Below are positions 42,295 through 54,300 of a DNA stretch of 64,000 bases, piece after piece. This DNA is from Pagrus major (lineage: Eukaryota; Chordata; Actinopteri; Spariformes; Sparidae): contig NC_133221.1 in NCBI RefSeq assembly GCF_040436345.1, positions 5,764,663 through 5,828,662 of the forward strand, read 5' to 3'. The stretch's first letter is position 1. Every line of letters starts with the position of its first letter. The position numbers and the translations under genes were made by a program. The notes beneath the pieces were generated by a model that was not told the origin of the DNA, searched no databases, and saw only the letters and a list, made by a program, of their open reading frames with translations.

Positions 42295-42640
42295 GCAGAT
42301 CACCAGTGTGCAGGGGTGTGGAGACCGGCTCCTAATTAATGAGTGAGAGCAGCTTGAGTCATTCCTCCTCCTCGCTAATCAGGGTGTGACAACGCCCTTT
42401 GTGAAGGCTTAAGAGAGATGGGTAACGGCTGCCAGGTCGGTCTGACTCTCATTCTGATTCTGTCCTTGACACCCTGCAGACCTCATCCACACAGATCGTC
42501 AGCCAGAAACTCTGCTCCGTTTAGGCCCTGTTGACATTTATTTGCTGCCCTTGTACTTTCTAGTTAAGGGAAATTGTAAGCTTTTGAACAACCGAGCTGA
42601 AAGCATCGAAAGTCACCATTCAACAACAGCCTAACCTTGA
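42295..42640 (-). repeat. Right arm of the long inverted repeat (partner 37970-38285)
   Basis: On the plus strand it reads 'gagtgagagcagctt', 'ctgattctgtccttgaca' and 'ctgcagacctcatcc'. These are the reverse complements of blocks in the left arm, in reverse order. Confidence 0.85.
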
Positions 42641-42689
42641 TATCCAAGCCCCCTTTATACACCTTCAGTTTGTTCCATTTCATTTTGTA

Positions 42690-42850
42690 TTTCTCTTTGG
42701 TTTTTGTTTTTTTGCCCCAGCCTGCTTTTCAGTTTGTTGCTTTTTTTTGTCTGTCTTTTGTTTTCTAAATTAAGCTTTCCATTGATAAAGTTACCTCTTT
42801 GTTGTCTTCCTGCCTGCCTTAGTGTCTTGTGTTTGGGTCCTTTTTTTGAT
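42690..42850 (+). mobile_element. LTR-like or retroelement 3' tail, copy 1
   Basis: T/C-rich sequence closing in 'agtgtcttgtgtttgggtcc'. Similar T/C-rich segments closing in 'gagtcttgcatttgggtcc' or a short TATA-like motif are at 45650-45845 and 59375-59640. No reverse transcriptase frame is near. The class is uncertain. Confidence 0.4.
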
Positions 42851-44199
42851 AACCGTAACAACATTTGGTTGGGTTTTTATGCAGCAGTAGTTTCCTCTGC
42901 AGTGCAGATGCAGGGACAGTGATAACAGAGATAGTACTTTACAAGCTTTTTATTGAAGAGCAGTGGGAACATCATAAATGACAAGGTTGCATAAAAACTC
43001 ATTGACTTGATGTTGTGCTCTTTGATTCAGCAACACTCACTGCCACTTCATGATGATGCTTGATCACCAGGTAATTCGTTCACGGACTTTCCGGCAACAT
43101 GCAGAATGGGCAGATTCACTGCCAAGACAGGTCTTTTTTTTTTTAAAATCATTTGCATTGTGGGTTCCCCATAGATTAAATCTAAAAGTATTCAGCCTTC
43201 GGGCCAACTCTCGCCCTTAAACAAACGTCCTTGCAAACCTCAGCTACAAAAGTTGCTATTCAGAGGTATCGCCTAATTCAAGAATCAATTTGTAGCTTTG
43301 GGATGCAATTTATATAGGATGCACAGGCTGCAGTGGGTGTATGAGAAATTTCATTAGTTGAAGTGGCTCAGCCTTTGTGACTGAAATAAAACTGAATGTG
43401 CCTCTAACAAGCCTTTATTTGCTTGGTCAAAGTTCACGGCACTGAGATTTATTTTCTGTTAGAGACAACTTGTGAAGGTAAAACAGAACAAGATAACAAG
43501 TGCATGTGTTGAAGCAGCAGCGGCAGCAGCAGCAGGGCCATCCAGCCTCTGGCTCAACAACAGGGCTAATGGCTTCATTCGTGAAGGGCGCTAATTAGAA
43601 TTAACGAGCCTTTTCGCCACAACAAGCTGACATCCCTGCACTTAAAACCTAAACCTCCATCTGTGTCAGCTGTCAGTATTGTTGTGAGTGGACTTGACAG
43701 AGCTGGTTTCAATTCTGTATAAATTCTGTTTTTAAAAATGTTTTTTTTTAATTTGGTTAAATTGAGATCAGGTATATTTTAAAGTAGTTGTTTTATTCCT
43801 TTCTGTTTGCCACAGGCTTTCATTGAAGCAATCTCGAGGCTAGAAACCCTGATCTCAGTGCTGTGAAAAGGCTTACCTGTGGTCAGGTGGGACACATATC
43901 AACGGGGGAACAAACTTTGACGCAACACCGGCACTCTCTGACTCAAATCGAGTGAATGCCCGTCAGTTCACTCTTGTTTTACCTCGGTTGCCCTCCATCT
44001 TCACCTTCTTTGCCTCCTCCATCAGCGCGGTTCTTTCTCCTATTGCAGTGGAGAGTTTCCACGGTTATCCCAGTCGTTCCACCTTCATTACCTGGGGATA
44101 GTGACCAGGGAAAACGATGCCTCTTCCTGCATTGCACTGAAATGTCAAACGCCCTTTGTGCTGTAATTCAACTTTAATTTTTCTGGGAAAAATCGAGTC

Positions 44200-44310
44200 C
44201 AGTGGCAGAAGGAACAGCCTCGTGAAAGCGAGGTTTATAGGGAACCAATCTATACTTGAACGGGGTCATTTTTCTACCGCCATTACACTGCGTGATCAGC
44301 ATTTACTTCA
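44200..44310 (+). repeat. Dispersed repeat, copy 2 (pair with 32101-32240)
   Basis: See the copy at 32101. Block order and orientation agree; identity by eye is around 70-75%. Confidence 0.55.
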
Positions 44311-45649
44311 GAATAATGAGATAAAGCTAAAAAGTTGGTTATTGCCAATAATACTAAAATATAAAATAACTTTGAATCATCAAATATACGTTAGGCTCCA
44401 GACCCCAGGTACAAAATCGTTTGTGTTTTATCTGCTGTGGCTGTTGTAACTCATGCCAAGGCTTTACCGCCAGCTGCTATAACACCATCATTAAGTGGGA
44501 AAACTGTGGCCCCCTTGGGGAGCAGCCATGAATCCATCACATCCTTTCATCATAGCTGTGAAGATGCTGTGTTTGCTATGGTCTTTCTTCACATCATGTG
44601 TTTCATCAGAGCCCTGGGAGAAAAAGCAGCATCTGTTACTACAGTCAAACGTCCTGTGAAACTATGAATCACGCGGAGTCGCCGCCGGCAAACACAATTC
44701 ATCCAGGCCTGAAGCAAACCAACTCATGCTGGTCTCAGTCTTTTTAATTTGAGAAGCTGTCTGACTGGCCAGAGTTACAGGAGTCTTTTATAAATGCCGC
44801 ACACTGTGCAGATATATGAAGTTGGAAGTGGAATATTGCTACTTCAGCTTAAAGTCCCCAGTGAATTTCCTCGAAAAGCCTTGATAGTCTCGATATCTGC
44901 TGTCGTATAAATGTGCTGAAACCGAACAAAGGGTATGGAAGGAGTGTAAATTAAATGAAAGGGCTTACAGTCTCCAGAAAATATCTTCTTCCGTGAGATA
45001 AGCTGCTGATCTCCCTCAAGAAACATGTTTTCTGATGCTTGTTCTCGATACACTACCAGGACATTTACACTGATTTTTATTCATGGGAAAAAAAGGTCTG
45101 TTGTCAGAGCTCAAAATGAGTCTGACTGTGTTGTCCAAATCTTCCCAGATCGATGTTTCATTTCCTCCGACGGATGTTTTCTGGCAGTAACAACAGTTCA
45201 TGTCCTCAATACTGAAAGAAGACGGTTGGTTTTCCGCTCTATCACTGTTCAAAGTAACCTTCTGTTTCTCCTCTTTCCTCTCTGCTCGCTTTTATTCTTT
45301 TCAAAGTTTTCTTTTTGTCTGCGTGACCTTCCTCGCATTTCAGACGAATCCACAGAAAATATTACCCTCGGAAAGATAAAGGAGTCTCTTCTGGCCGTGT
45401 TCCCGATCTCCATTATAATTATCCTCTATCACCAGGGTTACACAGGCTAAACATCATCACATGCATCATCACTACAACCTGAAGTACATCACGAAGACAC
45501 AGTGTTAACCTGTTATTTTTACTCTTTAATTTATAAGAACTAGCGAGACGTGTTTGCATCAGCGGCAGGATGCAACTCTCACCAATCTGTGTACGAACAG
45601 TGTTTTAAAATGTCACCTGAAAGTAGTAAAAATATTACTTTGGTGTAAT

Positions 45650-45845
45650 CCTCGTGTTTTACCTGCATTGCTGCCTGTGTTCCTCGTATCTCCCTGGTTT
45701 GTTTTAGCTTTTTGCTCTCTTGGATTCCTGATTTGTTGCCAGCCTTTTATTCCCTGTCTTGTTTGTGTGTATATAAGCTTTATTTCATTAAAGCTCGTAT
45801 TTTGTTTTTCAACCCACCGTCCCTGGAGTCTTGCATTTGGGTCCA
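45650..45845 (+). mobile_element. LTR-like or retroelement 3' tail, copy 2
   Basis: T/C-rich sequence with 'tatataagctttatttcatt' and an ATTAAA-type signal, then 'ggagtcttgcatttgggtcc'. Promoter-like and polyadenylation-like motifs close together would suit an LTR, but I see no second LTR or internal coding region. Confidence 0.45.
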
Positions 45846-46123
45846 AATTCCTGCTGTTTATAATGAGCTAGGCCACCTCCCAATTTTTCAGGAGTGGTAT
45901 TTTGATGCGTCTGTTTTACCACAAAGTCTAATGGGAATGATCGGGGTATCACTTGCACACAAAATTTGTATTTTGAAGCATGCTCTACACACACTATGAA
46001 AACCTCAGGTCATGTTATTTGTATGCAGATTGAAGCAACTGGGCTGCCGGTCGACATAACGGCACAACTGTGTCACTTTCTTCTAAGCCATGTCCCAATG
46101 TCATACTACATACTGATTGTATT

Positions 46124-46262
46124 CTGGCCCTTGGGGACCCCTGCCCTGCATGTTTTAGAGGTTTTCCCTGTCCCAACACAACCTGATTCAAATGATCAGC
46201 TCATTATCAAGCTCTGATAACAGCCCATTAATTTGAATCACATGTGCTCCCCAGGACCAGGG
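46124..46262. mobile_element. Foldback MITE (hAT-type by resemblance), 139 bp
   Basis: The ends 'ctggcccttggggaccc' and 'gctccccaggaccaggg' are imperfect inverted repeats. Internally 'ctgattcaaatgat' pairs with 'aatttgaatcacat'. There is no coding content. From memory it resembles a common fish hAT-derived palindromic MITE. Confidence 0.7.
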
Positions 46263-49200
46263 TTTAAGTTCATTACAGTGTACCGCCAGTTAAACTTAAC
46301 TATTTCCCAAAAATGTCATAGTTATTTTTTGCATTGTTCAGAGCTGATTCTGATTCTGTGTGAGACCAGGTGTCCGACCGTCCCTCCATAATCAGCTGTA
46401 TGACGCTCGAGGTCGCACGGCCAGGTGTGCTGAGACCTTCACCTCCAGACAGCTGCTCCAAAGAGTGCAGCAGTGAATATCGAAAAACCCTGTCCAGTGA
46501 TGTGGGACAAGAGAGTGATGGCTGTGTGCTGAATAAATGAAAGCGGACGCTGCTGAAAAATGATTTTCAAACACTAAAGCAAGATTCACGTTTCCTCTCT
46601 ATTGAAATATGATGCATCTGTCCTTCCTGCAAGTCGCAGCCCTCAAACAGAGACATGATTACTGACTCACTTGTTATGACCAGTGACAAACGCCACCTCT
46701 TCATCTTTTCTTACAATAAATCTCAACAATAAATGTCTGATTATCCTCAGTAATTTCTATGCAGTCCATAAATTAGCTCACCGGTTGTAATCACTTTACT
46801 AAGTAGCATTAACTAATATAGAAATTGTACCTCATCCATCCAAATATATATAAATGATCTATAGTGACAAAGCTAATGACACAAATGTCAAAAAGTTTGT
46901 GAAGTACCTTCCCCACTCTGTAAGCTGAGTATCTTTTTTTAATAGTTGTCGTATTTATGTGACATCTTTATGGTTCAACCTGTGTAGATTGAGTTTATGT
47001 GCCGAGAGATTGATGTGTGTTTTTTTTTGCGTACGTGTGTGTGTCTTTTGGTGGGAGGAGAAAATTGCAAACGATTTCTCTTCCCCACCCTCCACATTAA
47101 TGTCTCACTTGGGCTCCCTCGCTCGGATTGCTCATTTTCCAGCTGCTGCCTTTTAATAGGAAGTCTATCCTGTGAAACTGGACAATTGGTGGAGGCCCCT
47201 CAGAGGGTCATTTAACAGCAGGATCAGTGCTCCACTTAGGCTTGTGCACCAATCAAAGTGAAAGAGTGTGATCGACATCAAGTTTTTCACTGTTTGGTTG
47301 CAGCTTTTGACTTCATTAAACCATCTATATCATAAAAAGTGTATTAATGTTACATTGCAAGATCATGTGAGCTTGCAAATCCACCTTGTCAGACTGAGCT
47401 GTGCACTTATGACAGAAGAACCAATCAGCGTCCGGCTGTATGAGGAACTTATGGCGTCTGTATGTAGAACAGAGGCTTCTAAAGAGGTTAGCGTAGCTGC
47501 AATAGCATCTATTATATCAGAACTGGAGAGTATATTTCATTGAAAGAAAGAGCAAAGAACTGTGAGACTGAGTTTAAACTCTGGAAAGTTATTAACATGT
47601 TAATATTTTTGTGTTTTGGTGCATCGATCACAAGGTACACAGCCTGAATTCAGTGTCATGTTGCTAAATAATCTACCAGGGTTGCAGACTTGCACATATT
47701 TGGCCATTGCTTTCCGGATGATTGTGTTCCAGCAAAATCTGAGCCATGTTCAACTTTTTGCCAGAGGACTCTGCATTTCTTGCCAGAGCTCTCTCCGTCA
47801 GCAGACCCACAGAGCCAACAACAGCAGTGTTTTTTCTCGCAGTGCTGCTGCCTATTTGAACTCAGCCTTCAGCACTCCAGTGCTCTGAGCCAAATGATGA
47901 ATAAGAATGTTAAACGCTCGCAGTGGCAATCCGAAACATGCTGATCTTTATCAGGTATAATGTTTACTATTCAAATCCATCTTAAAGTGTTAAGCGTGCT
48001 AATATTTGTTAATTAGCTCTGAACACAAAGCAGAGCTGAGGCTGATGGGGATGTGATGAGCTTTGCAGGCTTTTAATCATAAACCAAAGTATTGAAACAC
48101 TGATTTTATCCACCTGATGACAGCCCTATAAGGGAAACGTTAAGGGATTACCAGAGTTAGTACAATTATCCTGAAGTGGATATACGTAACTGGAGCATAA
48201 TTTAAGGCAATCTAGTCATGTCACTAAAAGCCAAAGATGTCAACCTGCTGACATCAGAGGAAAAGGCAAATTATGCTTGCTGCGGTAGTCAGTGTTACTG
48301 GTGTTACACGGTGGTTGGACATGCACTGATTACATTACATGCCCACTGCCCCACTGACATTTTGCTTTATTAAAAAATCCACACCTATTTGGATGATGGA
48401 CACTAAAATGAAGCTGAAAGTGTCTGCTCCATGCAACAGCAGCATGGGTAGCAGGAGTCACATTTCACGTATCATGTAGCAGAGTAAGGACTCTGAGAGT
48501 TGACCGACGAGATGATGGCAGAGGATTTGTTGTCAAAGTGAAAAGCAAAAGCGCCTGTTTGGCAATATTTTAGATTGAAACCTAATCTAAATAGGGACCC
48601 TGATAATGTTAAAGTGACTACGAGGAACTTTCAAGTGTTTACGAAACAGTCTGTTGATTCCTCTGATGATTATAAATGACCTGTAACAGCAAACGAGACC
48701 ATCAGTGAAAAGATTGCTTTTGTTATATAGTTGTTATTAATGCCTGTGCTCTGGTCCGATCACATATAAATACATTACCTCATCGCGATCCATCCTGCGG
48801 TCTCTCTGTCACTCGCTTCCAAAACAAATGCACTAACTTGCTGCTAGCAAAGATCTTTACAACAGGAGGGGCTGGTGTTGTACCACTTTTGTCAAAAGGG
48901 AAAAGAGTTGGTTACCTCACTGAGAAGTTGGAGGTGTGCAGCTGTTCATCGATGGTTCACTGAGGCTGCTCCTTCTCGTTCCATTATTCCCACAGACCGT
49001 GTGAAACTACTTCCTGACACATTTCAAACTGAAAATGATTGTTATTTTTGCTCTGTAGGCGTGTTTTTGATGTGTGCTAAACTCACTGAACACACTGCAT
49101 TTCCTGTGATTAGCCAACTTCAAAATAAATGTCAACTTGTGTTTTGCGAGTTAAATGTTTTTAATGTGACGCTGCAGCTGTAGGAAATGTTGTGTTGTGT

Positions 49201-49599
49201 GCCCCACAGTTGACAAGTGTCTTTTCTTGCAAAAAGATCACCGTGGCAACCCTAAAGTGGATCACCAAAGTCATAGTATTCTTTTATTAAGGGACAATCG
49301 ATACCTGAACCAAACTTCACTGTATCTCAGACAAACAGACCACTTGGATGTATAGTATCTGTATTTCTTTCACTTTTTGTATACACTTAGATTTTTTTTT
49401 GTTCTATTCTGTACATATGACTTCTGCTGCATGTCATGCAATTATTTTTGACACATGCTGCGATTGCAATCACGCTTTTAGTGGAAAAGACTTTTAAAAA
49501 ATTGATGATGATTTGATTCTGCTGGCGTCTGTAACAAACAAGCATGTTTCCTTACGTCTGGAGAATATGTTTCGTAGGCAGGCATCTCTGCATCACAAT

Positions 49600-49850
49600 G
49601 CTTTATTTATGATGTTGTGACACATTTTACCTTTTTTATGAAAAAGCTCCTGCATATTGGATATTGTACTTCTATAATATTTTGAGTTGTGCAGCCCAGC
49701 TGTCCATCGGACTTCTCCTCTGCTACTCTTCCTGAGGTTTCTTCCCCTGTTAAAGGGGTTTTTGGGGAAGATTTTCCTTTGTGTATAAGGACATTGTGGT
49801 ATGTTGTACAGATTGCACAGCCCACTGAGGCAAAGCTAGATACATAAATA
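49600..49850 (+). mobile_element. Dispersed repeat tail related to 11440-11640
   Basis: 'ctactcttcctgaggtttct', 'gttaaaggggtttttgggga' and 'gtacagattgcacagccc' are the same blocks as in the pink1 intron 1 copy. It ends in AAAT/CATA simple sequence. Confidence 0.65.
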
Positions 49851-49885
49851 AATAAATACATACATACATAAATACATACATTAGT
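49840..49885 (+). repeat. AAAT/ACAT tetranucleotide repeat
   Basis: Alternating AAAT and ACAT units at the end of the preceding dispersed repeat. Confidence 0.85.
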
Positions 49886-51995
49886 TTCTGATTCAGCACT
49901 CCATAGCACTGGCGTTGCAGGAAGGAAGCAGGCGGAAAACCACTCCAGTCAGTTTAATGACGCACCGCACTGTTTAGAAGACTAATGATTATGAAAATTA
50001 GATCCTGAGTTATTTAAATAAATAAATACATTATCATCAACCTGCATGAGTGTTCATCAAGAGAAATGATTGGATGTACAGGATTCATCACAGACAAAAA
50101 CTCTTGGTCGCGCAGCTGATTTCACTTCTCGACTTCGGGGCTGCAGCTCACTGAACCAACAAAAAGCACCAGGAGGAGGAGGAGGATGCTTTCTGAACAT
50201 CAAATCAGTGCTGATATTAATATTTAAGCATCAACTCTCTCCCTCTTTTGGCATGTCAGGACTGAAACGCGGGCTCCATTTAATGTGAGCCCTTTTATTT
50301 TTAATCTGCTATTAGCTCGAGTCAGACGTTACGGAGGGAGCTTTTGCTGTGTGGCTTAATTACCAGCTGCTAAATTGAAATGTAAATTTGCTCTTTCTTC
50401 TCCCACTGAGTCAGAGCACTTCAACAGTTTGCAAGCGCGAGCACAAGACTAACGAACTTCAAGGGTGTGTAACGTTAAAGTCAGAGCACATCCACATTAC
50501 AAAGCACACTTCAAATCACAGCATTACAACAAGATGCCCGTATTCATCTCCGATGAGACTGAGGGGAAATACAAAAGGCTGCACGAGGTTTATTAGCATG
50601 CAGCACCCAGTGAACAAAGCAAAGCAGGTTGTGAGATTATTTATTATTTTCTGTTTTGGCTGATGGGACTACATTTGAATATTAAATGCAATTAAAGACC
50701 TGCTCTGTGCTTCTGGCTTTGTTCTCACAGTTATTAGCTGTGAATGTGGCGTCAAGTTAGCTGCAGCCGTCCTGTTCTGCTTCGTCTAAACTATGAGGTT
50801 CATGAATTCATAATTCTGCTTTGGGATTCTTGTTTTTGATATTCCCGCATGCACACTCTGAGGAGAGATTTTCACTACTGATTTCACTTTTCCCGACCTA
50901 TTTCCTTTTTTTATGTAACATGGCGGCCGTTTAAGCCCCTTTCCATAAATCTGCTCTTGTTTTGTCAGTTCGTTTCTGTCCTTTTCACCGTCGCCATTAT
51001 TCAGCAGATGAGTGCTATTATTGTTTCCTTCATACCATCAGTGAGATTTAGACCCCATTCAGTCAAAAATATAGAGGAGAGGAAAGGAGGCTTATCCCCA
51101 AATGCTTTTTTTTCCTGCTCTTTCATTCTTCGCTCCTCCATCAGGGGAGCTTCTGATTCGTGCATCCTGGTGGTACTTGCATAAATATTTGGTGGTTGAA
51201 AAATGTAATAAAGAAGCGAAGTCAGCTGAGTTTTTGTTTCCTCAGGGAGCTGCATTGTGTTAACTCAGTTCCTTCTGTCATTTTCTCTCATCATGAGCTT
51301 GACTGTTACATGGCAACGCTACATTTCCCCCTTTTGAAATAAAAAGAATGAAAGACTTCAGTCTTTTTAATAGTCATGAGTCATGAGAGGGAGAAAGTTA
51401 CATTATATTACACTTTCTACCCCATGTGGTTAATTACATTTTACTAAATGAATGTCAGATATTACCACAATGCTGGAACACTTAGTTTAGAAATACAGCT
51501 GAGCGAGCCCAGATGAATCATGTGGAGTACAGACACAGTTCTGGGATCTTTTGAAAGGTTATAAGCTGATTTTTTTCCCCCCCACGAGCTCTGTAAGTGC
51601 TTCTGGCACTAATCTATAGGAGTTTAAACACATTAATTATGTTTTTCTGGTCCAAATTCATTTAATGAATCATTAAAAATAAGCAGATGACCTGTAATGG
51701 TCCACTTTAGCTGGAAAATACAAAGGATCCACGTCATGTGTTATTACATGGCACAAGTTCAAATATCACTGAAAATCACTAAAAAATGACATTTGTTTTA
51801 ACCTTGAAATGCCCCTTATTGAGTGTTACAGGGGCATAAAACTCATTATAATTCTTTAAGTCCTTATTCACACTAACTTTATGCATCTAAAATAGTCAAA
51901 AAACATGTGCTTGGGTGGAAAAGCAGCTCCTATACAAAAAACTACATAAACTTGCATAATTTCCAAGTTTACAGCTTTAAAAAGTATTTAAAAAC

Positions 51996-51997
51996 TA

Positions 51998-52086
<89 letters not shown>
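51996..52086 (+). repeat. (AT)n microsatellite, about 90 bp
   Basis: Nearly uninterrupted AT alternation with single ATGT and ATAC interruptions. Long Tyr/Ile open frames on both strands are artefacts of it. Confidence 0.95.
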
Positions 52087-52088
<2 letters not shown>

Positions 52089-54169
52089 CTGGATCAGTGT
52101 AAATATATGTGGCTCAGGAGAGAGGAGAAAGAGAAGTGAGGGAGCCAGCCACTGGTCTACATGATCACTCATTAGCTGTTGTAGGCTCTAGGACGGACAT
52201 AGAAGCTCCAATCTGCTTGTGACAGAACGGGAACAGGTCAAAGTAAGACTACGTATCTGTCAGAAGAAGAACTATGATTATTACTCTTCTTTTCTTATGC
52301 GACTGTCCCTGAAATGTGTTTCATGAGGCGATAAAGCTTGTCTTAGTTCACTAAAAGAGAGGAACTTGAATTCAGAAGGTGTAGGGTTGGATTTTTCTGA
52401 TTAGTAAGGATAATAGTTGCAAGAGTATTTACTGTCTTGACATTTTTTGAGGAGTATTAGGAGACAGAATGGGCAGGGGGTAGCTGTATTGCATGCAAAC
52501 TTTAGTAGCCCATCTCTGCAACACAAGACATCTTTAATATAACGTAAATACTTCTGATATTCTGCTGATAATTCATTTTTTGAATGTTTTAAACTAAAAT
52601 TCAGGCCATAACTTACAAATTGCTCCTTTTTAATAGGTTTTAATAAGTTGGTGATGTTGTATTTAACAGCAGCATTGGCGAACAAGTTATTACAAGCTAT
52701 ATATTGCATATTACATATGTATTTAATGTCAGATTGTACCAAAAATGTTCAAAATCTTTGTCAGAACATTTTGTTTCCATGCAGGATCCTTCTCCTCACA
52801 CTAAGAAGCCCAGTGAATAAATAGATTTTCAGGGCCTTAAAGTACTGCAGAGGTTGTATGTAAATTCTGGAGTTAAAGTGGCTTAGTGTACAAAGCTTTA
52901 TTATAATATACGAAGCCAAGAAACACTCTGTCATATATTATTCAAAGCCCTCAGTGCATGAGAAACGCTGCAGCTGTGCCCCAACTGGAGCTCTGATCTT
53001 GACTCAGAGAGGTTTAAGATGCATTTTGTGGAGGCAGATTTTTAATGAACGGCACACTCTGGGGTTTGAGCGGCTCCGAGGTGGGAAGGGTTCATAAAAC
53101 CCAACTATATGTGAAACAATTAGAGCTTTGCTTACTTGTTATTTTCCAGCCCAGACTGCCCCACGAGGACTCCTCCTCTGTGAGCAGAGCTGGAGAGGAC
53201 AATTTTCTTTCCCGGCTCTGACGGGCGAGATCTAATTGACATTTGCGCAGCGACTCTCTGTCCTCTCTCAGGTGATTACTGTACCTCGACTCCAAAAGGC
53301 GACTCTGACACTCAGTGGAAAACTGACTGACATTATATAATTACTCGTGACAGATTATTATCACGACCAGGTGTAAGCCTGGAGGGGATCACACATTTTG
53401 TCGTGTCTGTCTGCAGCTCGTACAACATCAGCTTAGAAGTTTTTTTGTTGTACATTCACGACTGTTAGAGGAACTGCTGTATTGTAGTTATTCACAATTT
53501 TTGAACAACTTTTTTTTTTTACTGCTCTGTTTCAAACTGCATTAACTGCTGACTCGTCACTTATCTTAACCAGCAGGTCGGGGCTGCAGGTGATCAATAC
53601 CTGCTACAGTTTGCCCCCATGCACACCTAGTACAGATACTTTAATTCTGAAATCATAACAGCACGTTTTCCAAACAAATAAAGATGAAATAAGGTCTTTG
53701 CTGCAGTCAATGATGCTGCTTTCAAATGGTTCAATGGTTTAAAGATGCGGTTGTGATCACACAACATACGTGAATGACTGTATGTGGGCTGTGTGTGTTT
53801 GTGTGAATAGTTGATTACATGCACAGCGCCTCTGCAGTGCATCATGTGTTGAGTCATGAAATGTTCAATTTTAATCTCGTCTTCTTCATGATGGTATGAG
53901 GTTGTTTCTGGCCTCCTCAACCGTCAGCTGTCATGTAACCACAGATAAAACTGTAAATATACAAGAAATTATCATCTTTTTTGTAATATTTGTAAGAAAA
54001 AAGAGGTAATCTTTGAGAAGGATTGTAAATTCAGTCAATACAGTGCTCCACTGATTTAGCATTGAACTACCAACCCAATTGCCAGGATAAACGTTGCCGA
54101 TGTACATTTCTCCAAACTGTGAATATGTTGCAACTTTGTTTCTTCAGGTTCAGTTTTGTATTTTATATT

Positions 54170-54300
54170 GTGACGATGCTGTGTTTATGATCTGGTTAGA
54201 TTTGGGGACAAAAAACACTTTTGAGGTTTAAGAAAACATCGTGTCATGGCTTAAACTACCTGTTTGGTCCCCACAAATGGCTGGAGACGTCCTAACTTCT
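54170..54300 (-). repeat. Copy of the 37270 dispersed family, minus orientation
   Basis: Read on the minus strand it has 'accaaacaggtagtttaag', 'gatgttttcttaaacct', 'aatctaaccagatcataaa' and 'cacagcatcgtcac', in the order found at 37270-37380. Confidence 0.65.

Larger units (their letters stand above)
34000..43000. other. Gene-poor region, part 2
   Basis: No supported gene. Contents recognised: two copies of a dispersed family (34945-35165, 39025-39250), the AT microsatellite at 37643, two copies of the 'accaagtggtttttgtg' family (37270-37440, 39765-39860), the two arms of a long inverted repeat (37970-38285, 42295-42640), a poly-G run, and a degenerate tandem A/C-rich repeat (41320-41600). 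Confidence 0.6.
43000..51990. other. Gene-poor region, part 3
   Basis: No supported gene. It contains a candidate conserved element near 43555-43685, a repeat copy at 44200-44310, LTR-like tail 45650-45845, foldback MITE 46124-46262, a possible repeat at 47390-47600, a repeat tail at 49600-49850 and simple sequence at 49840-49885. The longest open frame (45025-45450, 141 codons) resembles nothing known to me. Confidence 0.6.

Noticed and set aside
45025-45450. 141-codon plus-strand open frame, the longest in the gene-poor region
   Set aside because: No recognisable domain, a low-complexity Phe/Leu/Ser stretch, and no promoter or splice context.
51907-52172. Tyr/Ile-repeat open frames on both strands
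   Set aside because: Produced by the AT microsatellite.
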